Position numbers and translations under genes: made by a program | Shown here: positions 1 through 11,822 of the stretch, one piece after another | How positions within the stretch are numbered: position 1 is the stretch's first letter | Layout: each line of letters starts with the position of its first letter | Source: Haliclona indistincta | Taxonomy: Eukaryota; Porifera; Demospongiae; Haplosclerida; Chalinidae | Direction: 5' to 3' | Assembly: GCA_964017065.1 (NCBI GenBank) | Contig: OZ024784.1 | Location: 5,499,152-5,563,151 of the forward strand | Length of the DNA: 64,000 nucleotides | Notes under the pieces: model-generated | The model's input: only the letters and a program-made list of their open reading frames with translations | What the model was told of the DNA's origin: nothing | The model's database searches: none

Positions 1-1
1 A

Positions 2-283
2 AAACTGAATGAGCAAGGACTAACATACGAGTGTTTGGGTGGTGGCCGTATCAGGCACGACAGCCGCAGCAAGATGATCTCCATATATGGATACTCAGTG
101 GTAGGAGAGATCACTCATACACATCCAGCCATATATTGTTTTCCGAGTATGACTCGATCACTTTTGTTTTCTCTCGAACAGGGATTTGGAATGGCAAATC
201 ATAAGATCACAGTAGGCCTTGTCCGACAGAAGTATTCTGATTATTCACCAGACAATATCACATTCAGCAATTCCGGATATTAG
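2..283 (+). CDS. PHPT1: 14 kDa phosphohistidine phosphatase, C-terminal part
   Basis: Partial gene entering from the left edge. Two exons join in phase 0, 2-100 and 182-283, around an 81-bp GT-AG intron. The product carries the family signature CLGGGRIRHDS followed by KMISIYGYS, then GFGMANHKIT and a C-terminus ending in SNSGY, which parallels the end of animal PHPT1. PHPT1 removes phosphate from protein histidine residues in the cytosol. The catalytic histidine lies upstream, outside the window. Reading straight through the intron stays open because its length is a multiple of three, but the inserted residues do not fit the family. Confidence 0.88.
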   Translation, partial: KLNEQGLTYECLGGGRIRHDSRSKMISIYGYSVVGEITHTHPAIYCFPSMTRSLLFSLEQGFGMANHKITVGLVRQKYSDYSPDNITFSNSGY

Positions 284-443
284 TTGATGCAGTAGAGACA
301 TATTATGTACAGATATAAAATCAAGCTTATTGCCCTTGTATTTCTGAACAGGTTAATATTGTATTGTATGAATCAAAATCTGACCAAAACAGTGATAAGA
401 CACAAATGCACTGAATGGTGATTGTCCTACTCTTATCATGTAG

Positions 444-2191
444 TCAGTAAAGCCGTCCTTCAGTCTCTACTGCAGTCTCAGAGTCTTCAAATTGTGCTTT
501 ATCGGTGCCAAGTAGAGGATCCTTCTCTCCATCTTGAATGCTGTAATCAAGATTGTGCCTAAAATGAGGAATAATATGATTTGGTTACTAAAGCCAAGCT
601 AGTGATATTACCGGCACAAGACTTTGTTGACTATCCTTTTCAACTTATCAATTGTCCTGTATAAGAATGATTATGAAATCATAATTATTATTATAGACTG
701 CATGTGCCATGAGCATGCACAGAATGACGAAATACCACAGAATGACGAAATATGATAAAAAATACTTTGATAAGAGCTAGTTATTACATCAGCAACATAA
801 TTATAGTAATCTGCACACACACAGAGCTTACCCCATATTGTAAAGGAGAATTGCTGGAACTATTAGAAGCATTCCTCCAATGCTGAAGTATGTTAGATAG
901 TTTGCATGGGGCTCAAATGCAAACACTCCACATTCATCAGTTTGAAACAGACTCCAAAACACAGTGCCTAGTGGAGTCACTAGAGTCTAATAAAGGAGGA
1001 ATATTGAGTGAGATTATGGTTGCAAAATTAATAATACCTGAACAATAGCAAGATAAGTAGCTCCTTCTGTATATCGGAGCATTAGTCCACTACCGATGTA
1101 AGATACAACGTACATTCCAATAAATACACTTCCTCTCAAACCAGCTCGATAATCACACCCAGCCTGTCCAAAGAAGCACTGTAATGCAAACCAATAGCTA
1201 CATGTACAGGATAAAGTATAATAAACTATGCAAGACATAATTATTGTGCTGACTTTCTTCCAAATTCTTGAATTCCATTTGCATATCCAAATTCAGGCAC
1301 AATATCAGCCCAAAAGAGTATACCCACCGTCAACAGCTGATAGAGTGAGCTCCAAAACAGGAAATAGAACAAATTCACTTTTCTTGAGTCCTTGAGACTA
1401 AACTCTTCAATTACGTTCATAAGTGCAGCTGGAAACTGCAACAGACACATCATTTGAAATTTTCATGTAAAAACAACTTACAAATCCAAGCATGAAGCAA
1501 AGTGGCCACAGAATACGAGAAGCTGTTGGTTGACTAGCCCACTGGTCCTTTCCTTTTTCACTCTCATGATCCAGTCCAGTGATAACAGGTATGATAGAGA
1601 TAGCCACTCCTATCAACACCAGTCCTGCTGAGATCAACTTCAACCAAGTTGGCTTCTTCCTCAGAATCGCTAACCTGCATTTGCAATACACATGTTTAAT
1701 ACTGTCTTGTGCAGCACTAACCTGAGCACGATTGTGAGTGGAATCATAATGTTGACCAGGATAGACTGCAAGAATGGTGCAGTGCGAGCTGCTGGAGATG
1801 CAAAAACGACGAGCACTCCGTTTAATGCGTCCGACACACCAACTAATAAGAATTGCCACTGAGGAAAGACTAGATCCTCCTTGGTAACTTTTCCAAATGC
1901 AACAGACACCAACGTTGCTACGCCAAAAATAACAACGAAAGAAAAAGATGCAGAGCTGAGAACGAAATAGGGATCCATGCTGGCGCCAGTGGTGTTGCTG
2001 CTGTTTTCACTGTTGCTAGCATTGGTACAGTTTGGATTACCAGTAGCTGTGCCTATCCACAGTGGAAGAGATACGTTCTGTCCGACCTGCCCGATCACAG
2101 ATATTACTGCAAAAAGCACGTTCAAAATGACAAAAATAGTCGCCTTATGGCGACGCAAATAAAGAACAGTCGTCTCGTAGTAAACCCCCAT
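444..2191 (-). CDS. CRT-like (chloroquine-resistance-transporter-like) membrane transporter
   Basis: Six exons (2191-1722, 1674-1482, 1435-1254, 1197-1038, 986-832, 558-444) join with consistent phases to 1275 nt, 424 residues. The protein is polytopic, starting with a cytosolic stub and a first membrane segment near residues 16-38. An N-glycosylation-rich loop (several N-x-S/T) follows at about residues 54-70. The helix DALNGVLVVFASPAARTAP resembles the substrate-site helix of CRT-like proteins of the drug/metabolite transporter superfamily. A cysteine-containing luminal loop (CFFGQAGCDYR) follows later. The C-terminal tail contains EKDPLLG, an acidic dileucine of the lysosome-sorting type. 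Inference: a lysosomal or endosomal small-solute or peptide exporter. Substrate is unknown. Another DMT-superfamily identity is the main alternative. Confidence 0.68.
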
Positions 2192-2490
2192 AGTTCACTC
2201 CTGGTGTGGTCACTTCGCAGCAACGAGCTCCTGGTGTGGTCGATTACCTGGTCTTTAGTGTATTGTACAGTGCATAGTGCATTAGCATTCATGGTCACAT
2301 GTGCTAACTTAGTTAACTTACCGCCCCCGCCACAAATCGATCCCACGTGCGCGCAAGGACGCATGTGCACGTGCATGTACTATGCATAATTATGTGCATA
2401 TCGCATGTGTCATTTAAAATTTTACCCGGGAAATACACAATGGCGTGTTCACGTGTTACATGTATGAGCTTCACTATTATTGGTTATTAG
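2192..2490 (+). promoter_or_regulatory. Divergent promoter region, CRT-like gene / GBP gene
   Basis: About 300 bp between the ATG of the minus-strand transporter and the first recognisable exon of the plus-strand GBP. It holds two copies of CTCCTGGTGTGGTC (about 2199 and 2229), a CCCCCGCC stretch and several E-box cores (CACGTG near 2344, 2369 and 2450). E-boxes would suit a lysosomal gene, but no function is shown. The GBP start codon may lie here in an unresolved small exon. Confidence 0.4.
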
Positions 2491-5400
2491 CTCTCTTTAT
2501 CTTTCCGTATAGTGGCGAGCTTGATTCTTCTGTTATTGGAGACAACTCTGTGCCTATCAGAAAAGACAACAGCCAGGCAGAAGCCATCATCACCACCCTC
2601 TCAAGAAGATGACAGATTTCTTCCTGATAGACCTCTCCAGCTTGTTCGACCAGACCCAAGCGAGCACAGGAAGCTAATAGTTGTGGAAGAGAATCTGAAA
2701 CACCTCCATCATTTGACCAGTGCTGTCGCAGTGGTAGCTGTCGTGGGTAAGTATCATTCTGGGAAATCCTTTCTACTTAATCAACTGATGGGAAAAAAGA
2801 ATGGTTTTGGTGTTGGACCTACTCTGAGACCACAGACAATGGGAATCTGGATGTGGGGCAAGGTCTGTTACAATAGGATCAGTGACATAAAAGTAGTGTC
2901 TCTCAGCCACTAGAAATGAAGGTACCCAACGAGACCCAACCACTGTCAGTAATATTCCTTGACACTGAGGGTATGTAATCATTCTGTTCATTCACAGTAT
3001 CACTCTTTAGTTTAGGATTTGCTGCCAGCAACATCTCTGAAAGCTACGATGCAAAAATATTTGCAGTAACTACTCTACTTAGCTCTTACCTTCTCTACAA
3101 TTCTGTAAAGGTTGGTTGATCATTCGCTTCGCAATTGTTATATTTACAATACTTTTATAGATTATAGATCAAGCAGATATAGATTATCTGGAACTACTGG
3201 CTAGAAGAACAAGAGTGAGAGTATGATTAATCAATAATATTATTTTCTCTAAACAACAGCTTTTTGCTCTCCGCTCACAAATCTCTAAGTCACAATGGTT
3301 TGACAGCTTTAACCACGATCTTCTCCAGTTTCCTCCATTACTCTGGGTGAGTCTGTCACCAAAAAATTATTATTTGTCAGCCATTGCTTGCATAACTCTT
3401 TCCCATGTGCTCAGGTTGTGCAAGACTTTGTTCAAATGACAGATGACACAGACTCTCCCAGGGACTGGCTTCACAGGATGATGGTGTCTAGTAACAGAGA
3501 CAGTGATCATTACATCAGCTTGCTAGGTACTGTCATTGCTAGTTCCAGCACTCTCTGTATTCTCTGTTCCTCTACAAAGGCATTTTTGAATCAGTTGACT
3601 GTCACACCCTGTTTATACCTGCTGTAAAGAAAGCACTATTACAGGATCTCTCACAGGTAAATAATCAAAATTTCTGTCAACATGCATAATGGACGTCCTT
3701 AGGTTCGTGAAGAGGACCTTACTTCTGAATATATAGAAGAGAGAGATGCTTTGCTTGAGATAGTTAGGACAAACCTTGTACCAAAGGAGAAGAACGGTGA
3801 GGAAGAGAAGAGTGTTGGTTGAGAGCAAGGTATGGATTGGTCTTTTGTAGGAAAGCCTATTACAGGAGCTGAACTGGCCTCACTAGTCGAGGTGTTAGTC
3901 TACGCAGCCAATGAAGGATCATTAGCTGAGGTTGGTGATTGATGAAGAGTCTGTTATCATTCCTGTCTCTCTCAAGGTTCCTGGGCGATGGGCAACATTT
4001 GTTGACCAGCTTCACACTAGTTCAGTGCAAGACTGCATCACATTCTATGAGACTCAGATAAACCAACTGCTACGAAAGCACAATCATGGTACAAACATCA
4101 TTGTATTGGGTATTCCATATTTTTACTCATTCTGTCTAGGTCCCATTAATCCGGCTGAGCTTGAGGTACATATCTGCATAAAGACTTAGTTTAATTTCTT
4201 CTTAAATTCGTAGCTCTGGCACAACACAGCTTGGAATAAATCTTTAAACCTTCTGGACAAGCTTCTTTTTGGGTTGCATAATGTGACAGCAAGTGGTAAG
4301 ATTGTTCTTGAGAAGGCTATGGAGGAGAATTTTGAGAAAATCGATGACATGAATCAGAAAAGGATTGAACTAAGATGTGGAGAGGTACAGCGACAAGTAG
4401 AGGTATGGGTAGGTTACATGCACAATTATATCTAATGGTTGTTGTTTTAGCTGAAGGTAGAAGAGTCATTGAGTGATTTAGTGAATTATCCTATGACAAC
4501 AAAAAGACTGAGGGAGCTGTTCAGTGAAGTTCAAACGAAGCACCTCAAACTATACAGGTAAACGTGCTTCGTATTAAACTATTAGATTCAGCCTCAATCA
4601 CTCAGGGAAGCATTGACTGCATTATCTGGTCATGCCTCATTTAAACGGCATATCGACCATCTTGAGGTACATTTATCTCTACTAGGTCACATGACTCATG
4701 GCAACATAATGTCAGTAGGTTGGTATTGAGAGGATATTTCATGGAGCTGAGCTAAAGAATGAACAAGCTATGGAGTCTGTACTCAGTGCTGCAGTGCAGG
4801 TTGCTGTAGGTCAGAGATAATTATTTTATGTTTTGCTCTTCACAAAAGATTTACCTTAGATAAAATACTTGGACACACTAGGTTAATTTTGCTCTATATT
4901 TTTAGAGGTGTTCAAACGAGAATCAGAAAATGTCAACCGTATTCCACGTACCACACTAGCACTGGATGGTATTATAGTCAGAGCTACTAATGCTGCTATT
5001 CAGGTAAACTTACCAGTGCACCACTTCACATTCTCTCTGCTCTCTTGCAGGTGTTTGAAACTGAGAGTGCACTAGCTCACGATGAGAAAGTGTATCGAGT
5101 GTATACAGGTCACTGCAAGGTCAGCCCTCAAGCGGCTACACTGTATGTTAATTGACTTCTATAACAATCAGTCTACGTTGTCAGAGGAAGCACATTCATT
5201 AGAAAAAGACAACATGGAACTAGTGAAAACATCTTGTGAAGCAAAGGTACACGTACTGGTACATATACAATGTCATAGTGCACTGTCAACTGTCGTGGAC
5301 ATTTTCACTTGCTACCTTCCTCTTCAGAGCGTTGATCTACAGACTACATTTAGATTGAATACTGATCCTAAGAAATTATCATTTCCTCTCAACGAGTCTG

Positions 5401-6120
5401 AACTAGAAAGACAGTGAGTGGATATACTTGAACACTGCACACTGAATGCAGTTCATTGTAGACTCGGAAAGGAGAGAGAATCTGCATACAGAGCTTACGC
5501 TGAAAGCCAGGTACGTGAATTGTATGTAAAATTGTTGTCATTATCAAATTTCACTGTTAGAACAATTTTGATGATACTTCAGCATACATGGACGTGAAGA
5601 GAGATCTAGTGGTAATAATTATTATAATAATAATACAAACTCTGCTTTGAACAGTTGTTGATCTCAGACTAGTTTAAATGCACTATGTGAGAAGAGGACA
5701 AAAGAGAACTATCAGGCGTATATACGTGAGGTAATATTATTGCAATGTATACACACTACAGATTTCATGATAATGTACAGGTGGAGACTCCACTTAAAAC
5801 AGCCAAGAAGTCTATTCTGCTTTCAGCCGACATGTACGATACTAGATACAGTCTCAACCAATACGTATGTGTCACATCTACTATTATCACTCTCTTGACT
5901 GCTGCTGTTGGTGCTCTAGATGGAGAAGATATGCCTTGTACAGCTTGACGAGGGGAAGGCAAAGCTGTGGCAAAAGTCGCTAAAGAAGAGTATAGTAGTT
6001 CACTACATCAGCAGCCAGCCAGATCTACAGCGACTGCTAGCATCAAAGACCGGATGGTGGTCAAATATAAAGGGTTTCTTTCAATGGTTATACTCATTCA
6101 TAACAGAATGGATCAGTTAG
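2491..6120 (+). CDS. Guanylate-binding-protein (GB1/RHD3-type) large GTPase
   Basis: Multi-exon gene of the dynamin-like GBP family, which self-assembles on membranes and often acts in cell-autonomous immunity. G1 is GKYHSGKS (near 2746) and is followed by GVGPTLRPQTMGIW. G3 is DTEG at the end of the next exon (near 2967). The guanine-base loop region reads LLWVVQDF (about 3400-3430), where GBPs usually have R/TLRD. Later exons to 6120 are charged and helical, as in GBP C-terminal helical domains. The protein ends in an aromatic amphipathic tail (WWSNIKGFFQWLYSF) with no CaaX box. The start is unresolved: the open frame at 2491-2560 encodes a leucine-rich, signal-like segment but has no ATG, so an upstream 5' exon is expected. 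Confidence 0.82.
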
Positions 6121-6191
6121 TAAAATGACAGTCATCTATTCAAACACAATATCATAGCAACACACAATAAATATTATAATTTATATAACTT

Positions 6192-7014
6192 TTAACCTAC
6201 TATTGGTTTACCCATGTATATAAGAGATACTTCACTGTTGCCATATACAGCTGATATTGATGGATATAGAGGTTCGTCTGTTGGTAGGTCTGTAAAGGCC
6301 ACACCCATATAGTTTTCATTGAGTTCAAACTCCAGTGTGCCCTTTCTCATGTCTAGAATGCATCCTATACGCTGCTTGATTTCAGGCTGAGAAATAATTA
6401 AAACACCTGATTAAATCAGCTTTTCAAGTGAAAATCTTTACCTTCATTATAGTATCGGGATATTTTCTTGGCAGCTTCTTGCCTGCACTCCACAGGTCTT
6501 GCTTAGGCAAGTCCCATCCCCAACTATTCTTGTCACTCCCTAAAAGTACACCATAGTTGTCCAAATGCAATGGAGCCTGTTTTGTTGAAACGCCCACCAC
6601 AGCAGTAGAGCCAAACTGAGGACCTTGAAATATCACCAACCAGTAATGTATTCCTTCAGTAAATCCTACTTTCCCGCGAATAGCATCAGTTGATTGTGCT
6701 ACTGGCTTTCTGTGAAGCGTCAGCGCGTCCTCTTTGATGTAGATATTAGGAGATGAGTCCTTTGGATTCCAAGCACAGGCGTAGGCTTCTACTTTGGCTT
6801 TGCTTGACAGCAGATCCTTGATCAGTGGAGACGTTCTAAACTCGTGTATAGCTATGTTCTCAAAACGCCTTGTCCAAAAACCGTCCTGGTCTTTAGTGAG
6901 AAACTTTCGCCATTGTCTACAGACCTTCTCGCACCGTCTGAGATCATTCACATCTAGATAGCTGAACAACTCTTCAAGGACTATGTCCGGTAGACATTCT
7001 GCCATCGCGGCCAT
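6192..7014 (-). CDS. FBXO45: F-box/SPRY protein, substrate receptor of an SCF-like ligase
   Basis: Two exons (7014-6442 and 6386-6192) join in phase 0 to 255 residues. The F-box is at about residues 5-45 (LPDIVLEELFSYL, CRQWRKF). A SPRY domain follows, with IYIKEDALTLHRKPVAQSTD, EGIHYWLVIF, GVSTKQAPL, LLGSDKNSWGW and a second-exon part ending AVYGNSEVSLIYMGKP. This matches FBXO45/DFsn throughout. FBXO45 family members partner with the PHR/MYCBP2 ubiquitin ligase and act in synapse and neurite development in animals with neurons. In a nerveless animal the role would be different or ancestral (inference). Confidence 0.92.
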
Positions 7015-7195
7015 TCGCGGGGCTGAGGTGTGGTCGCGATGATGATGGGCGGGGGATCAACAAATCAGATCTGCAGATTCACGAGCTGTTTGCGCGCTTG
7101 ACAACCCGAGCCCCACCTATGATTTTACACGAACGAGCCCCACCCACATTTTGAACCTTGTTCGTTTTCTACGCAACTTCTCCCATCTTCTCGCC
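7015..7195. promoter_or_regulatory. Bidirectional promoter, FBXO45 / whirlin-like
   Basis: Only 181 bp separate the two divergent start codons, so both transcription starts must lie here or in overlapping 5' leaders. A GGGCGGGG GC-box-like motif lies near 7047. It is more GC-rich than its surroundings. No TATA box is evident. Confidence 0.55.
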
Positions 7196-10100
7196 ATGTC
7201 TCGGGCCAATACGCTGCGGCCAAGAGGTTCACCAGCTCACGGAAACATCGAAGAGGCAATCAGCACGCAGCTGACAGAACGAGAATGTACTATTCTTGAC
7301 AAAGGTGTCACAGCCTACCGTAAACAAGGTGACATCACTATGCTGGTGCAGTCGCTGAGTACAGTGCTCAATACTAACAAGAAGCGACAGTTGCTGGTGC
7401 CGATACGTGATGCTTACGTCAAGCCAACAGATCGCATAAAATTCAACAATCTTGCTGTAAAGTACGGAATTGCTGTCACTCGAGACGGGACCAAGAAGAG
7501 AGAGAAGACTCTGGAACGCGAAAGAAAGGTTTCTGGTACGAGAAAAATAGACGTTAAAAGAGACAGAGTCGGCGAGTGGGGATTCAGTGTACGAGGTGGC
7601 TCAGAGCATGGCATTGGGATATTCGTGTCTTGGGTAGATCCAGGCTCACAAGCTCAGAAAGCAGGTCTGCAATCCGGAGACCAGATACTCAAAGTAAACG
7701 AAACAAGCTTTGAAGGAATTTCACATTACGAAGCTACACAGGTAGCCACAGAAGAATGAATCGTGTCTTTTTAATTTGCTTTCATTTCTCTTGCTTTAGA
7801 CTCTAAGAGGGTGCAGGAAAGCCCGATTGTGGCTCAAACTTCAAGGAAAGTTTCCAGGTATGCAGTATGCCACAAAATCGTACCGCTGGGTGAATGCTGT
7901 GGGGCAACCAGCATCTCCTCCATCTGAACGAATGACAGCTGGCACAGACAGTCTGCGAGCTAACTCTAAAGTACGTCTAGATCCTGATGAACGAAAGGTA
8001 AGGAGCTCTTTAAATTTTTCAGCTCTTATGTGTGCATTGAGTAGGTGAGCGTAATGGTATCCGAGGGGAAGGAGTTAGGAATATCTATCAGAGGTGGGGC
8101 TGAACATGGCCTGGGAATATACATATCAAGAGTGGACGATGGGTCAGTCGCTGATGACTATGGCCTTAAGGTAGTAGCTATGTGAAGTCGCATGAATCAT
8201 AATGAATGCTCTCCATAGCCTGGAGATCAAATTCTTGAAGTGAATGGTGTCAGTTTCATTAGTATCCTACACTCCGAGGCAGCTAAGGCTCTCAGGTATG
8301 TACAGCACACCATGTCTGACAAACTGCTATCCTATATGATTCAGAACTCAACGATTGATGGTGGTAAAAGTGAAGGACGTTGGCAAGATTCCTCACTCAC
8401 GTGTTACTGCAATAGGACAGACTGAATGGCAGAGCTCTCCACAAAACTCGATGACACTACCATCAAAGTACAATTAACAGCTACATAATTATACTTTTAT
8501 CACTCATCTTGTAGGACATCATCTAGAGCAGTGTCTCAAGAACTTCTCAATCAACGTCACACCTCACCAAGCACACCTGTAAGCAAGACAGAGTCGCTAT
8601 AATAATTTTTACTGTAATTAAAATGTATTTCAGGTATTCGCTCAAGGAGCTGGTACCCAGGTAATGCTGACAAAGTCCAGTTCTCCTGCTCGCGGTATTA
8701 TGAATGAAGTAGCTCGGTCACTGCTCACTGTACAAGAACTGTCTACCTTCAAATATTACATTACGGAGTATGAACAGAATCGTGTGTCAGTTGAAGATCT
8801 GGCACATGCTCTACTTCAGATGCTGAATACAAAAGAAAAGGTGATGAGTAGGATTGTTCATTATGATTTACTACAATACTGTGGTGTTATCACTCAGATT
8901 CAGTTGATCACAGAGGTACGAAATATTATCAGAGGTGAGGATTTGGAGCAGTTCAATGAGATGACAATTCAAAAAGAAATAGAGGCTAGGATGGTAAGCC
9001 AATATTTCTATAATTGGGTATGATAAGTTTCTGTACATCTAGCAAAATCGTCGTCCACTACATGGTAGTTCACAACTGTCTATGTCCAGTGATGATGGAG
9101 GAATACAGGCTAGAGGAATTGGATCATACACTATTAACACACAAGAAACCAACTTGCTTGATGAACAATTACCAGAGTTTAATCAACAAGCTGGAGATGG
9201 CCCCATGCTTCTAGCCGTGAGAAGAACCAAGGAGGAAGATGAAGACAGCTTGGATCGTATCCCACAGCGTATTGCACCATCTGTAAGTAGCAAATGCTTT
9301 GTAGTAATAATGCATCTACTGTTATCTTGTAGATTCCTAAGTTTCATGTTCCTCCTCCTCCTTCTTCCTTTCCTCCTGTTTCAAGGTAAGTAAATGTAGA
9401 GCAATCCTAAATTCATGAATAATTTCAATAATTATTGCAGCACTCCAAATCAAGACCTGATGGCAGACACCATGAAAGACAGAAGACGCAAAATCCATCC
9501 AAACAGCATGTAAGTGCATGATGTATAATGTAAACTACCACAGCTTACTACTAATACAGGGACAGTCAACTGCTATTGGAAAGTGCCTGGGAGGAGGGTA
9601 ACACATCATCAATGGTGAATTCCCTAGCTCTTCTCCCACATGATAATAATATAATTATCATCTCCATAGATTGATGAAGACACTCTCCAGAGAAGACTGA
9701 AGGAAACAGAGGAACGTCTAAAAGCTGAATATGAAGAAATGCAGCAAAAACTTCTTGAAGAACAAGCAAAGAAAATTGAAGAAGAGCAACGGCAGTTATT
9801 TGAGGCTGAAAAGGCAGAACTAGAATATCAAATTCAGAACCAAAGCAAAGAAAAAATGGAGGAAGAGATATGGCAGCAAGCAGAAGAGCATATGAGAGAA
9901 GAACTAAAGGCTGAAATTTCAAAAGAAACAGAGGAAAGACTCAGAGATGAGTTTGAACGAGAGCTTCAAAAGAAAATGGCAGAGAACCTGAAAAGAAGAG
10001 ATAGCGACATGAGAAGAAAGAATGTCTCAAGGTTAGAAGAGGAAGAACAACTGAGAATTGAGCTAGAGGAGCAGATCAAGACAGAGACAGAAGAGCAAGT

Positions 10101-11649
10101 GAGGATTGAATATGAAGAGAGATTGCAACGTGAGAGTGAAGAGAAGGCCCGGTTAGCTGAGGAAGTGAAATCATACCGAAACCTCAGAGAAAGTTTAGAA
10201 CAAGAAAAGAAACAAAGACAGCAGTTAGAACAGGCAAGAAGAGAGGCAGAAGAAAAAGCTAGCCGTGAAGCAGAAGAAAAAGAAAAGCTCGAGGAGCTTT
10301 TAAGAGAGGCTAAGGACCAGGCTGAAGAGGTATTAACATAGATAAGGTAATAAGTAAATCATTACTGTTGGAATTTCACTGCAGGAAAGAAGACAAGCTG
10401 AAGAAAATGAGCATTTGCTGCGCCAAAGAGAAGAGAGATTGAGAGAAGAGGAGGAAGAAAGAAGAAGAATGGAAGAACAAAGAAAAATGAGAGAAGAGGA
10501 AGAAGAAGCAAGACGAAGAGAGGAAAAGAAAAGACAAAGAGCGGAAGAACAACATAGAAAGGAAGAAGAAAGACGAAGAGAGGAAGAAAGACGAAGAGAG
10601 GAAGAAGAAAGACGTAGAGAGGAAGAAGAAAGACAAAGAGAGGAAGAAGAAAGACATAGAGAGGAAGAGGAAGAAGCTAGACGAAGAGAAGAGGAGGAGG
10701 AATTCAGACAACGAGAAGAGGAAGAACAGAGACGCCAACAGGAGGAGGAATTACAGCAGCAAGAAGAAAGAATGATGAGAGAGGAGGAAGAGATGAGATT
10801 AAGAGAGGAAGAAGAGATGAGATTGAGAGAGGAAGAACAGCAAAGAGAAAGAGAGGAGCAAAAAAGGCGGCAAAAAGAAAAGGAACGGCAGAGAAAAGAA
10901 AGGGAGAGGAAGGTTAAAAAGTTTTTTATTGTGTTTTCTTGTTTCATTATTTCCTTACACAGAATGCAGCAACAGCTGCTTTTGACCCACGAGCAATGGA
11001 TAACCTGATCATGCAGAGTGGGAGTGTTAGTGGAGGGACTGCACCTGCTCCTACTGCAGCAGTGGTTCCAAGGAGAACAAACCCCAGTAACGGAAGTGCC
11101 CAGTCAAGAAGACAGCAGATTGAAGAAGAGCGACGCAAAGCAGAGCAGATGCTGATGAGACAAATGATGAGAAGCAAGCCAGCACCCACTGAAGGTTTGT
11201 TCGTCTCATTCTCTTCTCATCTACATCTCCTCTTCAATGAATAGAAACTGATGGACAAACATACGGTGGCTATACTGATCTAAAGGGAAAGATTCAAACT
11301 GTCACTGTTACCAAGGTGTCCAGGAAACTGGGTATAGCAGTTGAGGGAGGTGCCACTACTAAGAATCAAAAGGGTGTTGTAATACGTCAGATTACAGTGA
11401 GCTAGTCTGTAATGCTGTGTGTTGGGTTATTCATGTCGCTGCTGTCTTGCATTTCAGCCTGATGGTAGTGCAGCATTGACAGGTCAAGATCTCATGGTCG
11501 GCCAGCAGATTCTCACAGTAGGTGGTAAATCACTAAAGGGCCTAAAGCACAAAGATGCTGTCATCACTATCAAGAATGCCTTTGATGGGCCCATGAACAA
11601 GAAAATTGAGTTTGTTGTATTGGAGCATGAAGAGCAAGAGACAGAGTAG
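7196..11649 (+). CDS. WHRN: Whirlin-like PDZ scaffold with long charged helix
   Basis: Many short exons. Domain order is whirlin's: harmonin-N-like domain 1 (about 7280-7480, LSTVLNTNKKRQLLVPIRD); PDZ1 (GEWGFSVRGG); PDZ2 (KELGISIRGG and RLMVVKVKDVGKIPHSR); a second harmonin-N-like domain (EVARSLLTVQELSTFKYYI and EVRNIIRGEDLEQFNE); a proline patch near 9350; then an approximately 400-residue Glu/Arg/Lys-rich helical region (about 9670-10920); and PDZ3 (KLGIAVEGG and GQQILTVGGKSL) at the C-terminus. Start is the ATG at 7196; the frame is open upstream without another ATG. Vertebrate whirlin has a proline-rich linker where this protein has the charged helix. In mammals whirlin scaffolds stereocilia tips and ciliary complexes; here a microvillar or ciliary role, for example in choanocytes, is inference. 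Confidence 0.85.
9670..10920 (+). other. Charged single-helix / coiled-coil coding region in the whirlin-like gene
   Basis: Runs of Glu and Arg in an i,i+3/i+4 pattern (for example RREEEERRREEEERQREEEE, near 10580-10650) with few hydrophobic core residues in the second exon (10383-10915). That suggests a stable single alpha helix rather than a classical coiled coil. The first exon (9670-10330) has more leucines and looks more like a true coiled coil. The purine-rich coding strand also creates a long serine/leucine antisense open frame that is an artefact. Confidence 0.75.
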
Positions 11650-11822
11650 ACATTAAAATACAATGCATGTCACCCAAACAGTAGTGTAGCTTAGTGCTTT
11701 TCGCACTGCAACTAAAAATAATAACTTCAACTAATATATTTATTACTGTATTATTTTTCATTATAACGTCAAGTAAAATTTTAACCAGATCTACGGCATG
11801 TGCCAAATCACATGGTTAATGA

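Noticed and set aside
35..283. Uninterrupted plus-strand frame through the PHPT1 intron.
   Set aside because: The 81-bp insert has good splice sites and encodes residues foreign to PHPT1; the frame is open only because 81 is divisible by 3.
10333..10947. Long minus-strand Ser/Leu-rich open frames.
   Set aside because: Antisense shadow of the Glu/Arg-rich whirlin-like helix.
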